NCBI RefSeq assembly: GCF_918697925.1
Contig: NZ_CAKKMF010000027.1
Coordinates: forward strand, 1 to 53,706
Reading direction: 5' to 3'
DNA length: 53,706 nt
Source: Arthrobacter sp. Bi26
Lineage (GTDB): Bacteria; Actinomycetota; Actinomycetes; Actinomycetales; Micrococcaceae
Shown piece after piece: positions 34,180 to 43,709 of this stretch. The notes beneath the pieces were generated by a model. That model did no database searches and was not told the DNA's origin. It saw only the letters and a program-made list of their open reading frames with translations. Within the stretch, counting starts at the first letter, position 1; every line of letters starts with the position of its first letter. The position numbers and the translations under genes are program-made.

Positions 34180-34662
34180 GGTCTCTTTCGCTGCGGGAAG
34201 TGCCGGGGCTCTCAGCGGGCACGGGCTTCCGGGACCGGGCACAGCCGGAGAGCGGGAAGCGGTGGTTCCAGAGGGGTTGCCCGGCATTCTCTGATGGGGC
34301 GGGGCCGGCCGGAGTACTTGGCGGGCTGGATCGGCCGAAGCAATCTCCTGCGGATCTGTAGCCAGTCTGGATGATCAGCGGGCCAGCCGCAATACAAAGC
34401 CCGAAAAGTCGGCTGTAGCAGTGCCGTGCCCGGCTGGAGCTGCCCCGCGGCAGTTTAAGCGGCGCCTAGGGTTCGATGACGATCCTCACCGGGGAATTTG
34501 TTCTGTCCCCAAACATGCGAATTCCGTCGTTTACAGCTTCCAACGGCAGCCGCGCGCTCACCGAAGCGCCGAGATCAAGATCACCAGGCTCGCACAGGAA
34601 GCGGTCGGACTCAGGCGGAACTAAGCGGATAAACCGGGGCCGGGCCGGCGATCAAAATTAAG
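34180..34662. other. Intergenic, nothing recognised
   Basis: No convincing gene. A weak frame near 34476-34661 lacks a family match and a ribosome binding site. Confidence 0.5.
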
Positions 34663-34795
34663 GTGTGTACAAAGTACACACTTTGGGTCTCGGACTGGGT
34701 CGTACTGGTGCCGGTCCGGCCCGGATTCCGCATGTTTCCGCGGGAGCCCTGTGGTTGCGGGGGCTGGAATGCAGTTCGAGTCCCACCTCGGGCAC
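34663..34795 (+). repeat. tRNA-Leu-3'-end element, copy 2 (att-like scar)
   Basis: GTGTGTAC-AAA-GTACACAC (34663-34681) is followed by ACTTTGG, TCGGACTGGGTCGTACTGG and, at 34765-34795, the 31 bases identical to 204-234. The palindrome arms differ from copy 1 but stay self-complementary, and the distance to the tRNA end is nearly the same (about 120 bases). This suggests a structured end of related integrative elements. With copy 1 it forms direct repeats bounding 34.5 kb. Confidence 0.6.
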
Positions 34796-34850
34796 GTTTT
34801 TTCCCTGTTCAGGGGCTTGCGGTCCTCTGAATGTGAACAAATCTCCTCTT

Positions 34851-34877
34851 ATGGGCCCCTGAAGGGGCCCATTTTAG
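34851..34877 (+). terminator. Terminator after tRNA-end copy 2
   Basis: ATGGGCCCCT and AGGGGCCCAT form a perfect 10-base stem with a two-base centre, followed by TTTTA. It lies 55 bases beyond the tRNA-like end. Confidence 0.8.
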
Positions 34878-35518
34878 TTGGTGGCGGCTGGTCTGGCGGC
34901 TCCTTCTCTTGGCTTGGACAGCGGTGTAGCTGCGTACTCCTTCATGGCCGGGGGCGCTTGGAAGTGCATGACTTGCTGTGACTTGCGATCAATTCCTCAT
35001 GTTCATCCCGGTCGGCACCCGGCACTCCTGGGAAACTCTCGTCATGTCCTCTCAGCCCCGAAATAAACAGATCGCCGGCCGCTGCCCTGCCGATGGCCAG
35101 GTCAACGCCGACCAGGACTGGCGAACCCAAGGCAACCGCGGAAAAGACTACGGCCAGGACCAACAGAACCCCCGGGACAGCACCGCGCGGCCCGGCCGCG
35201 CAGCAGGCCCGTTAGCCCTGGACGGATCAACCTCGCTCATGCCCCCAGCGTAGGACCAAAGACCAGAACGGGCGTCCGCTGACCTCTGTCACCACGGAAA
35301 CGCCCGGCCTAGACTGGCCTCCCACGGGTGACGTGTGGACCGGTTGCATAGCCCTGTCGGTTCTCATCGGGGCGGCCGTGCACTCAAGGAAGGGATGACC
35401 GTGGAGCCTGCTTCGATCTACCACCAAGGGAAGACTCCGAGATCCTCCGCTGTGAATCACCGCACGCACAACCACGAAGAGCAAGCCGAGCAACGGTCTT
35501 GCGGATAAGGAGAACGCC
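34878..35518. other. Intergenic, mostly unassigned
   Basis: No intact gene. On the minus strand around 34942-35240 an Ala/Val-rich membrane-helix-like frame exists, but it needs a frameshift to reach a start, so I do not call it. No riboswitch was recognised upstream of the methyltransferase. Confidence 0.45.
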
Positions 35519-36337
35519 ATGAGCACATCGTCGTCAGAGGTCTCGTTCAAACAGTACGGAGGCAACGCTGCTGAGAACTATGAACGGTACTTCGTCCCCG
35601 CGATCGGGGCGCCATTCGCGACCGTGCTGCTCGGCGCGGCCGCGCTGCAAGTTGGTGAGCGCGTCCTCGACATCGCATGCGGCACAGGTGTCGTAACGCG
35701 ACTGGCAGCCGAGCAAGTAGGTCCAAAGGGCGCCGTCGCCGGGCTTGACGTCAATCCCGCAATGCTGGCGGTCGCGCGGTCGGTACCCTCGTCGGGCGCT
35801 GCGATCGAGTGGCACGAGGCCAATGCCGAGTCCTTGCCGCTCGCCGACGGGTCCTTTGATGTCGTGGTCAGTTCGCTCGGCCTGCAGTTCGTGGCCGACA
35901 AGGCGTCGGCGCTGCGCGAAATGCGGCGCGTTCTAGCTCCTGAAGGGCGCCTGGCCATTGCAACGGTCGGACCGACTCCACCGCTGTTCGCGATTCTCGA
36001 GCAGGCGCTTGCGCGTCATGTGAAGCCCGAGGTAGCCGCCTTCATGCAAGCGGTGTTCTCGCTGTACAAGCCGCAGGAACTCGAGACGCTGACGAGCAGC
36101 GCCGGATTCCGGAACGCCGGGGTTCGGTCGGAGACGCTGTCACTGACTCTGCCCGAGCCAAGGGAGTTTCTCTGGCAATACGTCCACAGCACCCCGTTGG
36201 CGGCAGCCGTCGCACAGATCGACGACGAGGCTCGCGCCGCATTGGAGCGCGATGTCGTGGCCGGATGTCGATCGTTCGTGAAAGACGGGATCCTCACGGA
36301 GGACATAAGCGTCGTCCTGACGACTGCGCAGAAGTAA
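35519..36337 (+). CDS. Class I SAM-dependent methyltransferase
   Basis: 272 residues, UbiE/arsenite-methyltransferase-like fold. Motif I is VLDIACGTGVV (about 49-59), then GLDVNPAMLAVAR, NAESLPLADGSFDVVVSSLGLQF and MRRVLAPEGRLAI. AAGGAG lies upstream of the ATG. No Cys triad typical of ArsM is visible, so arsenic methylation is not supported. The acceptor is unknown. Confidence 0.88.
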   Translation: MSTSSSEVSFKQYGGNAAENYERYFVPAIGAPFATVLLGAAALQVGERVLDIACGTGVVTRLAAEQVGPKGAVAGLDVNPAMLAVARSVPSSGAAIEWHEANAESLPLADGSFDVVVSSLGLQFVADKASALREMRRVLAPEGRLAIATVGPTPPLFAILEQALARHVKPEVAAFMQAVFSLYKPQELETLTSSAGFRNAGVRSETLSLTLPEPREFLWQYVHSTPLAAAVAQIDDEARAALERDVVAGCRSFVKDGILTEDISVVLTTAQK

Positions 36338-36519
36338 TTAGCCGTTGGACTTGCAGCGTGACGATGAATATAGGGCGATGCCAAGCGAGCAACCGCCGCA
36401 TGATAGCAAAGACTCTTGATTCCCTCCTAGTAGGAGGACTGCACCATCGGACATCGAGGTTCCCGGCCTGTGCTCTCACTTGTGAAGATCTGCACTTGCA
36501 AAGTGCAGAGAAGCGACCA

Positions 36520-36913
36520 AGGCCGCCGTGAATTCGTGAAGACCCTGCTGTCCCGCAAGGCCGCACCGAAGGGCTGGCAGCACTTCACCGTCCACGCCAT
36601 CACCCACGACCCGGAAACCGCCAGCGGCTATGACGGCAAGGTCGCCGCAGAGATGATCGGCGCCAAGACCCCGGCAGAGGAGAAGTGGGGCTGGAATTCC
36701 CTGCGGGACCACACCGCCGCCACCACGGCACGGCCCGAGTTCTCCCTGACCGCCCTGATCTGCGCAGGGTATGAAAAGACCATCCAGAAAGACTCCTGGC
36801 GGAGCGCCGAAAAGCGGCACTTCCACTACCTGAACCAGCTCATCTCCTGGGGCTACCCCGCCAGCGCCGTCGAACAGATCATCCTCGACAAGCACACCGC
36901 CGCAACCGAGTAA
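36520..36913 (+). pseudogene. Possible ParB-family partition protein, C-terminal fragment
   Basis: About 125 residues that resemble the C-terminal part of plasmid ParB-like proteins: HAITHDPETASGYDGKVAAEMIG, ALICAGYEKTIQKDSWRS and HYLNQLISWGYPASAVEQIIL. The ParB nuclease/HTH part is missing. If correct, it points to plasmid ancestry for this segment. The family call is tentative. Confidence 0.4.
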
Positions 36914-36945
36914 TGTAAGTGAGTCCGGGCGGCTGCGGCCGGTTC

Positions 36946-37284
36946 TCACCCGGGGCTGCGCGGGACGAACATGATGACCGCGACGCCGAGCAGGCAGATG
37001 CCCGATCCCAGGACGTCCCAGCGGTCTGGCCTGAAGCCGTCGAAGACCATGCCCCAGGCCAGGGATCCGGCGACGAACACCCCTCCGTAGGCGGCCAGGA
37101 TCCGGCCGAAATGGGCGTCGGGCTGGAGAGTGGCGACGAACCCATAGATCCCCAGGGCGATCAAGCCCAGACCGGCCCACCACCAGGCCCGGTCCTCGCG
37201 GACGGACTGCCAGACCAGCCATGCCCCGCCGATTTCGGCCACCGCGGCCAGAACAAACAGCAGTATGGACCTGGTAATAGTCAT
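36946..37284 (-). CDS. YnfA-family small membrane protein, copy 1
   Basis: 112-residue UPF0060/YnfA protein of the DMT superfamily with four membrane spans. Family blocks are [37 protein letters not shown] and [25 protein letters not shown] precedes the ATG. It is the last gene of the ArsR-rhodanese/MFS/PanE/MFS operon and nearly identical to the copy at 44716. Confidence 0.9.
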   Translation of the reverse strand: MTITRSILLFVLAAVAEIGGAWLVWQSVREDRAWWWAGLGLIALGIYGFVATLQPDAHFGRILAAYGGVFVAGSLAWGMVFDGFRPDRWDVLGSGICLLGVAVIMFVPRSPG

Positions 37285-37379
37285 GGCACCATCCTTCCAT
37301 CGGGCAACTGCCGGTCCTGCCCATCCCGGCGCAATCCAAGAGTCACCTTTCAGGGCCGCCGGGATGCGCAGCGCCGGGA

Positions 37380-38651
37380 TCATGTGCGTGGTTTGTGGTC
37401 GGTGCTGCGCATCCGCACGGCCACAACCATGCCGGAAGCGCCGGTGAGGGCAGCGACAGCGGCGATGGCGGCGGGAATGCCGTAGGCATCGGCGATGATT
37501 CCGGAGACCACTGCCCCGACGGCGAATCCGCCGTCGCGCCAAAGCCGGTAGATCCCCACGGACCGGGCACGCCATTGGGGATGGGCGACGTCGCCGACGG
37601 TGGCGAGCAACGTGGGGTAGACCATGGCCGTGCCGGCGCCGAGCAGGACCGCCCCGGCCAGCCAGATCCCGAAGCCCTGCCCGAGAGCGATCATGGCGAG
37701 GGCCGCGGCCTGGACCAGCATGCCGGCGGTGATCAGCGGCTTGCGGCCGATCCGGTCCGAGAGCGCGCCGGTGACGAGCTGCCCGGCACCCCAGACGGCC
37801 GGGTAGACGGCGGCGAGGATGCCGATGGTATCGACCGTCAGCCCGGCAGCGGCGAAGAGGACGGGGAACAGGCCCCAGGCCAGGCCGTCGTTGAGGTTGT
37901 TGACCATGCCGGCCTGGCAGACGGAGGACAGGGACCTGTCACGGAAACTGGTGAGGGTGAACACTTCCCGGCTGGTCAGCTGCGCGTGGTTTCCGGCACG
38001 GGCGGGAACATGGGTGGCGGCCTCGAGCCTGGCGAAGTCATGTGTTTCCCGTACGGCCAGCACCGACAGGCCGAGGCCGACGGCGATGAACACGGCGCCG
38101 AGCAGGAACGGGGCGGGTCGGAGCCCGTAGTGTGCGGCGATGTAGCCGGTGGCCAGGGCGGTCCCGGCGACGCCGAGGTAGCCGGCGGCTTCGTTCAGAC
38201 CCATGGCCAGGCCGCGGCGTTCGGGGCCGACGAGGTCCATCTTCATCATCACGGTGGTGGACCAGGTCAGGCCCTGGCTGATGCCCAGCACCAAGTTGGC
38301 TGCGACAATCCATCCCCAGGACGGGCCGAAGATCAGCATGAGCGGCAGCGGGAGGGCGATGAGCCAGCCGGCCACGAGGACCGGTTTGCGGCCGTACCAG
38401 TCCGCGAGGGCGCCGGCGACGTAGTTCGTGCCGGCCTTCGCCACGCCGAACGCCAGGATGTAGGTCAGGGCCGCGGTGTGAAGGTCGAGGTGGAAGACCT
38501 GCCCGGCCAACAGCGGCAGCACCGTGCGTTCCTGGCCCAGGGTCCCGCCGACCAGGGCGTTGACCGCGACGAGGAGCATGAACTGGGCCAGGTTTTGCCG
38601 CAGGCCCAGGCGCAGCGCGGGGCTGCCGGCGCGGTTGCCCGGTGGCTTCAT
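37380..38651 (-). CDS. MFS transporter 1
   Basis: About 423 residues from ATG at 38651, with GAGAGG upstream. Twelve predicted spans. [15 protein letters not shown] after span 2 and [14 protein letters not shown] after span 8 are the duplicated MFS loop motif A, and [22 protein letters not shown] lies mid-N-half. Family and operon context (ArsR-type control) favour export of a metal, metalloid or thiol-linked compound. Substrate unknown. Confidence 0.88.
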   Translation of the reverse strand: MKPPGNRAGSPALRLGLRQNLAQFMLLVAVNALVGGTLGQERTVLPLLAGQVFHLDLHTAALTYILAFGVAKAGTNYVAGALADWYGRKPVLVAGWLIALPLPLMLIFGPSWGWIVAANLVLGISQGLTWSTTVMMKMDLVGPERRGLAMGLNEAAGYLGVAGTALATGYIAAHYGLRPAPFLLGAVFIAVGLGLSVLAVRETHDFARLEAATHVPARAGNHAQLTSREVFTLTSFRDRSLSSVCQAGMVNNLNDGLAWGLFPVLFAAAGLTVDTIGILAAVYPAVWGAGQLVTGALSDRIGRKPLITAGMLVQAAALAMIALGQGFGIWLAGAVLLGAGTAMVYPTLLATVGDVAHPQWRARSVGIYRLWRDGGFAVGAVVSGIIADAYGIPAAIAAVAALTGASGMVVAVRMRSTDHKPRT

Positions 38652-38711
38652 GGGACCTCTCGGCGTCGTCCCTGCCGGGAGGGATCGTGCCCTCATCGGG
38701 TCTGCCCCCTT

Positions 38712-39665
38712 TCAGGTCCGGGGCGCGGGTGTCTTCTCGTCACTGCCGTTGAGGGCTGGTGCCACGGTGGCGGCGCGGAGCTGGATGAGCGCGAGGTCCA
38801 GGACCGGGGTGGCGATGTCCAGGTGGCGGGCGCGGGCGGCAAAGTTGCCGATCAGGTGTTCTGTTTCCCCGGCTTTCCCGGCGGTCACGTCCCGGTAGAG
38901 GGAGGAGGTGTAGACGGAGCCGGGCTCGGTGAGCATGTTCAGGGTGGCCTGGTGTTCGGCGTCGGTGATGGGATAGCCGGCAGCGGCGACGACGGCTTCG
39001 CATTCGGCGATGATCCGGCGGATGGCGTCCTCGCCGCCGGGGACGGCGAGGATGTTGCCGATCGTGTTGCGGAACAGGCAGGTCGCGACACCGGAGGCGA
39101 CGATGAAGGCCCATTTGTGCCACATCGACGCGGTGATGTCCTGTGCCAGGGTGGTGTCGATGCCGGGCACCGTGAGGGTGTTCAGCGCCGCCTGAACGCG
39201 CGGGGTGCGTTCGGTGGACAGCTCACCGAGCGTGAGGGTGGAGATCGGTTTGAACTGCACGATGCGGCCCGCGCCATCGACGGTGGTCACGACGCGGACG
39301 ATTCCGCCCAGGACATGGCCCGGGAAACGGGCGATGAGTTCATCCATGTGGGCCATGCCATTAAGGAAGGGCACGATGACTGTGTTCTCACCTACTGCTG
39401 CTTCAATGTCGTCCAGGACTGGGGCGAGGGCGTCGGCTTTGACCGCGACGATGATCAGATCGAAGGCTGTCTCGAGCTGGTCGGCGGTCAGCACCGGCGG
39501 GTGCAGGGTGTCGATGCGGTGCACGCCGACCACGGTCAGTCCCTCGTTGCGCAGCTGGGTGGCGCGGGGCTCCCGGGCGAGGAAGGTGACGTCGCGGCCG
39601 GCCTGGGCGAGGCGGGCGCCGAAGTAGCCGCCGGTCGCGCCGGCTCCGATGACGAGGATGCGCAT
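38712..39665 (-). CDS. Ketopantoate reductase-like protein (PanE/ApbA family)
   Basis: 317 residues. The N-terminal Rossmann motif is VIGAGATGGYFGARLAQAG, with AVKADALAPVL and VPFLNGMAHMDEL. The helical C-domain carries the family Lys in MWHKWAFIVASG. Ketopantoate reductase itself is a vitamin gene, but here it lies between two MFS genes in an ArsR-controlled operon, so a different keto- or hydroxy-acid substrate is likely. Confidence 0.88.
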   Translation of the reverse strand: MRILVIGAGATGGYFGARLAQAGRDVTFLAREPRATQLRNEGLTVVGVHRIDTLHPPVLTADQLETAFDLIIVAVKADALAPVLDDIEAAVGENTVIVPFLNGMAHMDELIARFPGHVLGGIVRVVTTVDGAGRIVQFKPISTLTLGELSTERTPRVQAALNTLTVPGIDTTLAQDITASMWHKWAFIVASGVATCLFRNTIGNILAVPGGEDAIRRIIAECEAVVAAAGYPITDAEHQATLNMLTEPGSVYTSSLYRDVTAGKAGETEHLIGNFAARARHLDIATPVLDLALIQLRAATVAPALNGSDEKTPAPRT

Positions 39666-39730
39666 GGGGTGCCTTTCAAGAACTGTCAGCGGCCCTCACG
39701 GAAAATGACGGCCTGTTTTCGGTGCCGGGA

Positions 39731-41014
39731 TTAGGCGGTGAGGCTGGCGGGCCGGGTGCGGGCCCAGAAGATGACGGGGATCAGCAGCAGGGCCAGGACC
39801 CCGCCGGCGATCGAGAGCACGGCGTAGCTGGTTTGGGCCACGATGAGCCCGGACATTGCGCCGCCGCCGGCGCCGGCGATGGCGATGAGGACGTCGACGG
39901 TTCCCTGGGTGCGGGCCCGGTTGGAGGGGACGGTGGCGTCCACGACCAGCGCGGTTCCGGAGATCAGTCCCAGGTTCCAGCCCAGGCCCAGCAGCGCCAG
40001 GGCCAGGGTCAGCAGGCCGAGCGAGTCCGCGGGTGCCATGGCTGCGGTGAGGCCGGCCGCGAGCAGGGTCAGGCCGGAGGCGATGGCCATCGGGGTGCGG
40101 CCGATGCGGTCAACGAGGATGCCGGTGAACAGGGAGGGCAGGTACATCGAGCCGATGTGGATGCCGATGACTAGGCCGACTTCGGAGAGGTGGTGGCCGT
40201 GGGCTCGCATGTGGACCGGTGTCATGGTCATGATCGCGACCATCGCGATCTGGGTGAGGACCATGACAGCGGCCCCCACATATACCCCGGTGCCCGCCCG
40301 CGCGGGGGCGGGGGGTGTGCCGGTGGCTCCGGCTGCCGGTGTTCCGGCCTCGAGTTCCCTGGCGAGCAGGAACGGGTCCGGCCGCAGCAGGGCGAACAGC
40401 GCCGCGCCGGCGGAGGCGTAGGCGGCCGCTGCGAGCAGGAACGGGCCGGCGAGGGCGGGGATGCCGAGGCGTTCGGCGAACCGGCCCAGTACGTCGACCA
40501 GGTTCGGCCCGAGGACGGCGCCGAGGGTTGTGAAGACCATGGCGATGCTGACTGCGGTGCCCCGGCGGGACGCGGGCGCCAGATCGGTGCCGGCGTAGCG
40601 TGCCTGCAGGTTCGTCGCGGTACCCGCCCCGTAGATGAAAAGGGACAGAAACAGCAAGGGGATGCTGCCCAGGACGGCCGCGGCGACGACGCCGAGCGCG
40701 CCGAGGGCTCCGGCGGCGAAGCCGAGGCCGAGCCCGGTCCGGCGGCCGAGGCGCTGGGTGATGGCTCCGACGAGAAAGGCTGCCAGCGCGGAGCCGAGTG
40801 TGAACAGGACAGCGGGAAGACCGGCCGCGGCGTTCCCGCCGAGCATGTCCTGGGCCAGCAGCGCCCCGACGGTGACGCCGGCGGCCACGCCCGCCCCGCC
40901 CAGGACCTGGCTGGCGGCGACCACCCTCAGGGTCCGGCGGTGCACGGCCTCCTGAAAGGCTGCGTCGGTGCGGATCCGCTCCCCGAGCAGCATCATCGGC
41001 TCACGCGGTTGCAT
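39731..41014 (-). CDS. MFS transporter 2
   Basis: About 427 residues if started at ATG 41014, overlapping the ArsR-rhodanese stop; ATG at 40996 is an alternative. Twelve spans with GAITQRLGRRTGLGLG and GILVDRIGRTPMAIASG as motif A repeats. The central loop is His-bearing (MRAHGHHLSEVG), which could contact metal. It is second in the operon. Confidence 0.85.
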   Translation of the reverse strand: MQPREPMMLLGERIRTDAAFQEAVHRRTLRVVAASQVLGGAGVAAGVTVGALLAQDMLGGNAAAGLPAVLFTLGSALAAFLVGAITQRLGRRTGLGLGFAAGALGALGVVAAAVLGSIPLLFLSLFIYGAGTATNLQARYAGTDLAPASRRGTAVSIAMVFTTLGAVLGPNLVDVLGRFAERLGIPALAGPFLLAAAAYASAGAALFALLRPDPFLLARELEAGTPAAGATGTPPAPARAGTGVYVGAAVMVLTQIAMVAIMTMTPVHMRAHGHHLSEVGLVIGIHIGSMYLPSLFTGILVDRIGRTPMAIASGLTLLAAGLTAAMAPADSLGLLTLALALLGLGWNLGLISGTALVVDATVPSNRARTQGTVDVLIAIAGAGGGAMSGLIVAQTSYAVLSIAGGVLALLLIPVIFWARTRPASLTA

Positions 41015-41681
41015 CGAGATCCACCAGGCGGGTGGCCCGCCACTCGATGACGCCTTCGTCCATAGCCATCGCGGGGATGCTGCGCGCCGACAGCCACGCC
41101 GCGGCGTCCCGGGCGAGTTTGCAGAACTCGCCACGGCAATACACCACGACGGGTTTTCCCGCTGGGATCTCGCCGTAGCGTTCCTCCAGCTCCGCCAGCG
41201 GAATGGAGACAGCACCGGGGAAATGGGCGCTCTCGTACTCGGACCGGGGCCGGACATCGATGACGGTCATGTCGGAGGTGACTGCGGCCGGATCGATCGT
41301 CCGGGCCGGGGGCTCCGAGCCGCCGGGGGACAGGTAGGCCGCCAGGGCCTCCCGCAGCGCGGGGGAGCGCAGCATGCCCACGCGCTTGATCGCCAGATAC
41401 ATCTGCGCGACGTCGTCGCCGGCGAGCTGGTACAGAATGGTGGTCCGCACCCGGCGGGTGCCCACCAGCCCGGCCTGCTTCAGCTGCTGCAGGTGGGCCG
41501 ACACGGTCGTTATGCCCATCCCCAGCAGTGCCGAGAGTTCTTCCACCGGATGCTCCCCTTGGGCGAGCAGTTCGATCAGTTCCAGCCGCTTGCCGTTGGA
41601 CATCGCCTTCGCCACCCGGGCGAGCTGATCGAAGACTTCCAGCTTCTCCCCGCCTTCCGGGGCGTTATTCCATAACTCCAT
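41001..41681 (-). CDS. ArsR-rhodanese fusion regulator 1
   Basis: 226 residues from ATG at 41681. Residues 15-90 form an ArsR winged helix (HPVEELSALLGMGITTVSAHLQQLKQAGLV). Residues 125-220 form a rhodanese domain with the active loop CRGEFC (Cys182 and Cys187). The fold combination suggests sensing of reactive sulfur, arsenite or related thiophiles through the rhodanese Cys pair. First gene of a five-gene operon ending in YnfA. An inverted repeat overlaps its start. Confidence 0.88.
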   Translation of the reverse strand: MELWNNAPEGGEKLEVFDQLARVAKAMSNGKRLELIELLAQGEHPVEELSALLGMGITTVSAHLQQLKQAGLVGTRRVRTTILYQLAGDDVAQMYLAIKRVGMLRSPALREALAAYLSPGGSEPPARTIDPAAVTSDMTVIDVRPRSEYESAHFPGAVSIPLAELEERYGEIPAGKPVVVYCRGEFCKLARDAAAWLSARSIPAMAMDEGVIEWRATRLVDLDATA

Positions 41682-41688
41682 GGAATAA
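41665..41688. promoter_or_regulatory. Operator-like inverted repeat at ArsR-rhodanese 1 start
   Basis: TTATTCCAT (41665-41673) and ATGGAATAA (41680-41688) are perfect 9-base arms with a 6-base spacer. The repeat overlaps the start codon. ArsR-family operators are AT-rich inverted repeats of this kind, so autoregulation is likely. Confidence 0.6.
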
Positions 41689-41818
41689 GAGAATACAGCG
41701 CAGCCAAGGGTTCCGGGAGGCCCCGGGGAGTCATAACCCGCGGCGGGGCGGCCGGGCACTGCCGGTCGCCTTTGGGTTCACAATTGCGTGAATACATCCG
41801 GCGCTGTACTTTGGGGTT

Positions 41819-42145
41819 ATGGAAACCCTCACGCACGCCCCGGTGCTGGCGCGGTTCGGCTACGCCGTGTCTGATCCGACCCGGGCCCGGATCCTTCTGG
41901 CGCTGGCCACCGAATCTGCCTACCCCTCTGATCTGGCCGATTCCCTCGGGGTGTCGCGGCAGAGCATGTCCAATCACCTGACCTGCCTGCGCGGCTGCGG
42001 TTTGGTGGTGGCGGTTCCCGACGGCCGGCGGAGCCGGTACGAGCTCGCCGACGCGCGGCTGGGGCACGCGATCATGGACCTGATCGGTGTGGTCCTGGCC
42101 GTGGATCCGGCCTGCTGCGCACCGGACGGGACGTGCCTGGTATGA
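41819..42145 (+). CDS. cmtR: CmtR-type ArsR/SmtB metal sensor
   Basis: 108 residues with DLADSLGVSRQSMSNHLTCLRGCGLVVAVPDGRRSRYELAD. The Cys56 and Cys60 pair in the recognition helix (LTCLRGC) and C-terminal Cys residues (99, 100, 106) match the Cys57/Cys61/Cys102 ligand set of mycobacterial CmtR, a Cd(II)/Pb(II) sensor. It is divergent from the ArsR-rhodanese operon and overlaps the CDF transporter gene. Confidence 0.9.
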   Translation: METLTHAPVLARFGYAVSDPTRARILLALATESAYPSDLADSLGVSRQSMSNHLTCLRGCGLVVAVPDGRRSRYELADARLGHAIMDLIGVVLAVDPACCAPDGTCLV

Positions 42146-42987
42146 CGGCCCTCCTGCACGCGCCGGCGCCGGAGCGCCGGGCCGTCCTGACCCGGCGGAT
42201 CCGGCTGTTCGCCGCCGCGACGATTAGCTACAACGTCATCGAGGCCGCCGTGGCCCTGTGGGCGGGAGGTGTCGCGGACTCTTCGGCGCTGATCGGCTTC
42301 GGACTGGATTCCGTGATCGAGGTGGCGTCTGCTCTGGCCCTGTCCTGGCAGTTCTCCGCGAAGGACCCGGAACGCCGGGAGCACATGACTCTGCGGATCA
42401 TCGCCATTTCCTTCTTTGCCCTGGCAGCGTTCGTCACCGCAGATTCCGTCCGGTCCCTCACCGGCGGGGGCGAAGCCCAGCACTCCACCCCGGGCATCGT
42501 GATCGCCGCCCTGAGCCTGGCCATCATGCCTGTCCTGTCCTGGCTGCAGCGCCGGGCGGGCAGGGAACTGGGTTCCAGGACCGCGGTCGCCGATTCCAAA
42601 CAGACTCTCTTGTGCACGTACCTCTCCGCGGTGCTGCTCGTCGGCCTGGTCCTGAACAGCACCTTGGGCTGGTGGTGGGCCGACGCCGGCGCTGCCCTGG
42701 TCATCGCAGCCATCGCTGTCCGGGAAGGCATCAACGCCTGGAAGGGCGACGTCTGCTGCACCGTCCCGCACACCCACGATGCGCCCGACGCCGAAACGGA
42801 CGATTGCTGCTCCGCCCCTGAAATTGGTGCGGACGGTAGCTACGATGGTGGCCGGGCTGCTTCGGACGCGCGCTTAACACCGAAGAGGGACGCTGAGGAG
42901 AGCGAGGCTTCCGGATGCTGCGAAGGCTGTGGTTCCAGTCCGGAACCGAAGACTGTCAGCCTGTCCCTGGGCCCCAGGAGCGGCTAA
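42142..42987 (+). CDS. Cation diffusion facilitator-type transporter
   Basis: 281 residues from ATG overlapping the cmtR stop (ATGA). Six spans can be traced. SSALIGFGLDSVIEVASALAL and VADSKQTLLCTYLSAVLL hold the Asp residues typical of CDF metal sites. The C-terminal 70 residues are Cys/His-rich (CCTVPHTHD, DDCCSAPE, CCEGCG), probably a cytoplasmic metal-binding tail. Expected function: Cd/Pb/Zn export under CmtR control. Confidence 0.88.
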   Translation: MTALLHAPAPERRAVLTRRIRLFAAATISYNVIEAAVALWAGGVADSSALIGFGLDSVIEVASALALSWQFSAKDPERREHMTLRIIAISFFALAAFVTADSVRSLTGGGEAQHSTPGIVIAALSLAIMPVLSWLQRRAGRELGSRTAVADSKQTLLCTYLSAVLLVGLVLNSTLGWWWADAGAALVIAAIAVREGINAWKGDVCCTVPHTHDAPDAETDDCCSAPEIGADGSYDGGRAASDARLTPKRDAEESEASGCCEGCGSSPEPKTVSLSLGPRSG

Positions 42988-42990
42988 GCC

Positions 42991-43242
42991 ATGGGCTACG
43001 AACTGCGCACCATCCGGGGATGCCCGAACAGCGGTCCGGCCCTGGAACTGTTCCGTCAAGCCCTGGCAGCCGAAGGAAAAGACACCGGACGCCTAACGGT
43101 CCGTGAGGTAACTTCCGAGGACGAGGCTGAGACACTGCGTTTCCACGGTTCACCGTCGTTCATCGCGGACGGATGGGACTTGTTTCCTGCCGAGTCGGCA
43201 CCTGCCCTGAGCTGCCGGCTTTATCGCTCGGGGACGGGATAG
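42991..43242 (+). CDS. Small thioredoxin-fold protein (DF-type)
   Basis: 83 residues with an N-terminal GCPNSGPALELFRQAL, followed by HGSPSFIADGWDLF and a C-terminal SCRLYR. This is the layout of small thioredoxin-like proteins found near mercury and metal resistance genes. Only one Cys is in the active-site position (Cys11), so it is not a dithiol reductase. AGGAG upstream; it follows the CDF gene directly. Confidence 0.7.
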   Translation: MGYELRTIRGCPNSGPALELFRQALAAEGKDTGRLTVREVTSEDEAETLRFHGSPSFIADGWDLFPAESAPALSCRLYRSGTG

Positions 43243-43380
43243 CGGGGCTTCCCTCCGCCGAGTTGTTGCGCACCGCCGTGCGTGGTGACGGCTCGGAAGC
43301 ATAAGCGATCGGCAGTCCAGCCTGGACTGCCCAGCCGGCCGGCAGGCGTTGCCCCGACACTCACACACTGGAGGTACCCC

Positions 43381-43709
43381 ATGGGCGGACACGACCACGG
43401 ACGGTTAACGTGCTGATGGAAAACGCACCGGCTGGCCTGGATCTGGCCGCGGTCCGTGACCACATCCTCGCCCTGCCGTACGTCATCGACGTCCACGACC
43501 TGCATGCGTCCCTCGTGGCCTTCGGGACACCGGTACTCTCCGCCCACGTCACCGTCGAAGTCATCTGCATGACCGACGGGCACGCTGCCACCATCCTGGC
43601 GGACCTGCAGCGCTGCGTGGCCGAACACTTCGACGTCAGCGTCGAACATTCAACCTTCCAGATCGAACAAGCCGCCCACCACGACCAGGAAAGTTTGCCG
43701 CACCGATGA
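43381..43709 (+). pseudogene. CzcD/ZitB-type cation efflux gene, internally deleted
   Basis: GGAGG and an ATG give MGGHDHGR, the His-rich start of CzcD proteins, then stop. The C-terminal cytoplasmic domain resumes in another frame as VLMENAPAGLDLAAVRDHILALPYVIDVHDLHA and ends at 43709. All membrane spans, roughly 200 residues, are gone. The remaining C-domain could be translated alone from internal ATGs but would not transport. Confidence 0.8.

Noticed and set aside
34942..35240. Small minus-strand membrane protein
   Set aside because: A hydrophobic stretch exists, but a start codon can be reached only through a frameshift and there is no family match.
35264..35518. Riboswitch upstream of the methyltransferase
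   Set aside because: Some AAGGGAAG-like and GC-rich segments recall a cobalamin leader, but the conserved B12 box and pairing order are absent.
35519..36337. Arsenite methyltransferase (ArsM)
   Set aside because: The SAM fold fits, but the conserved Cys residues of ArsM are missing.
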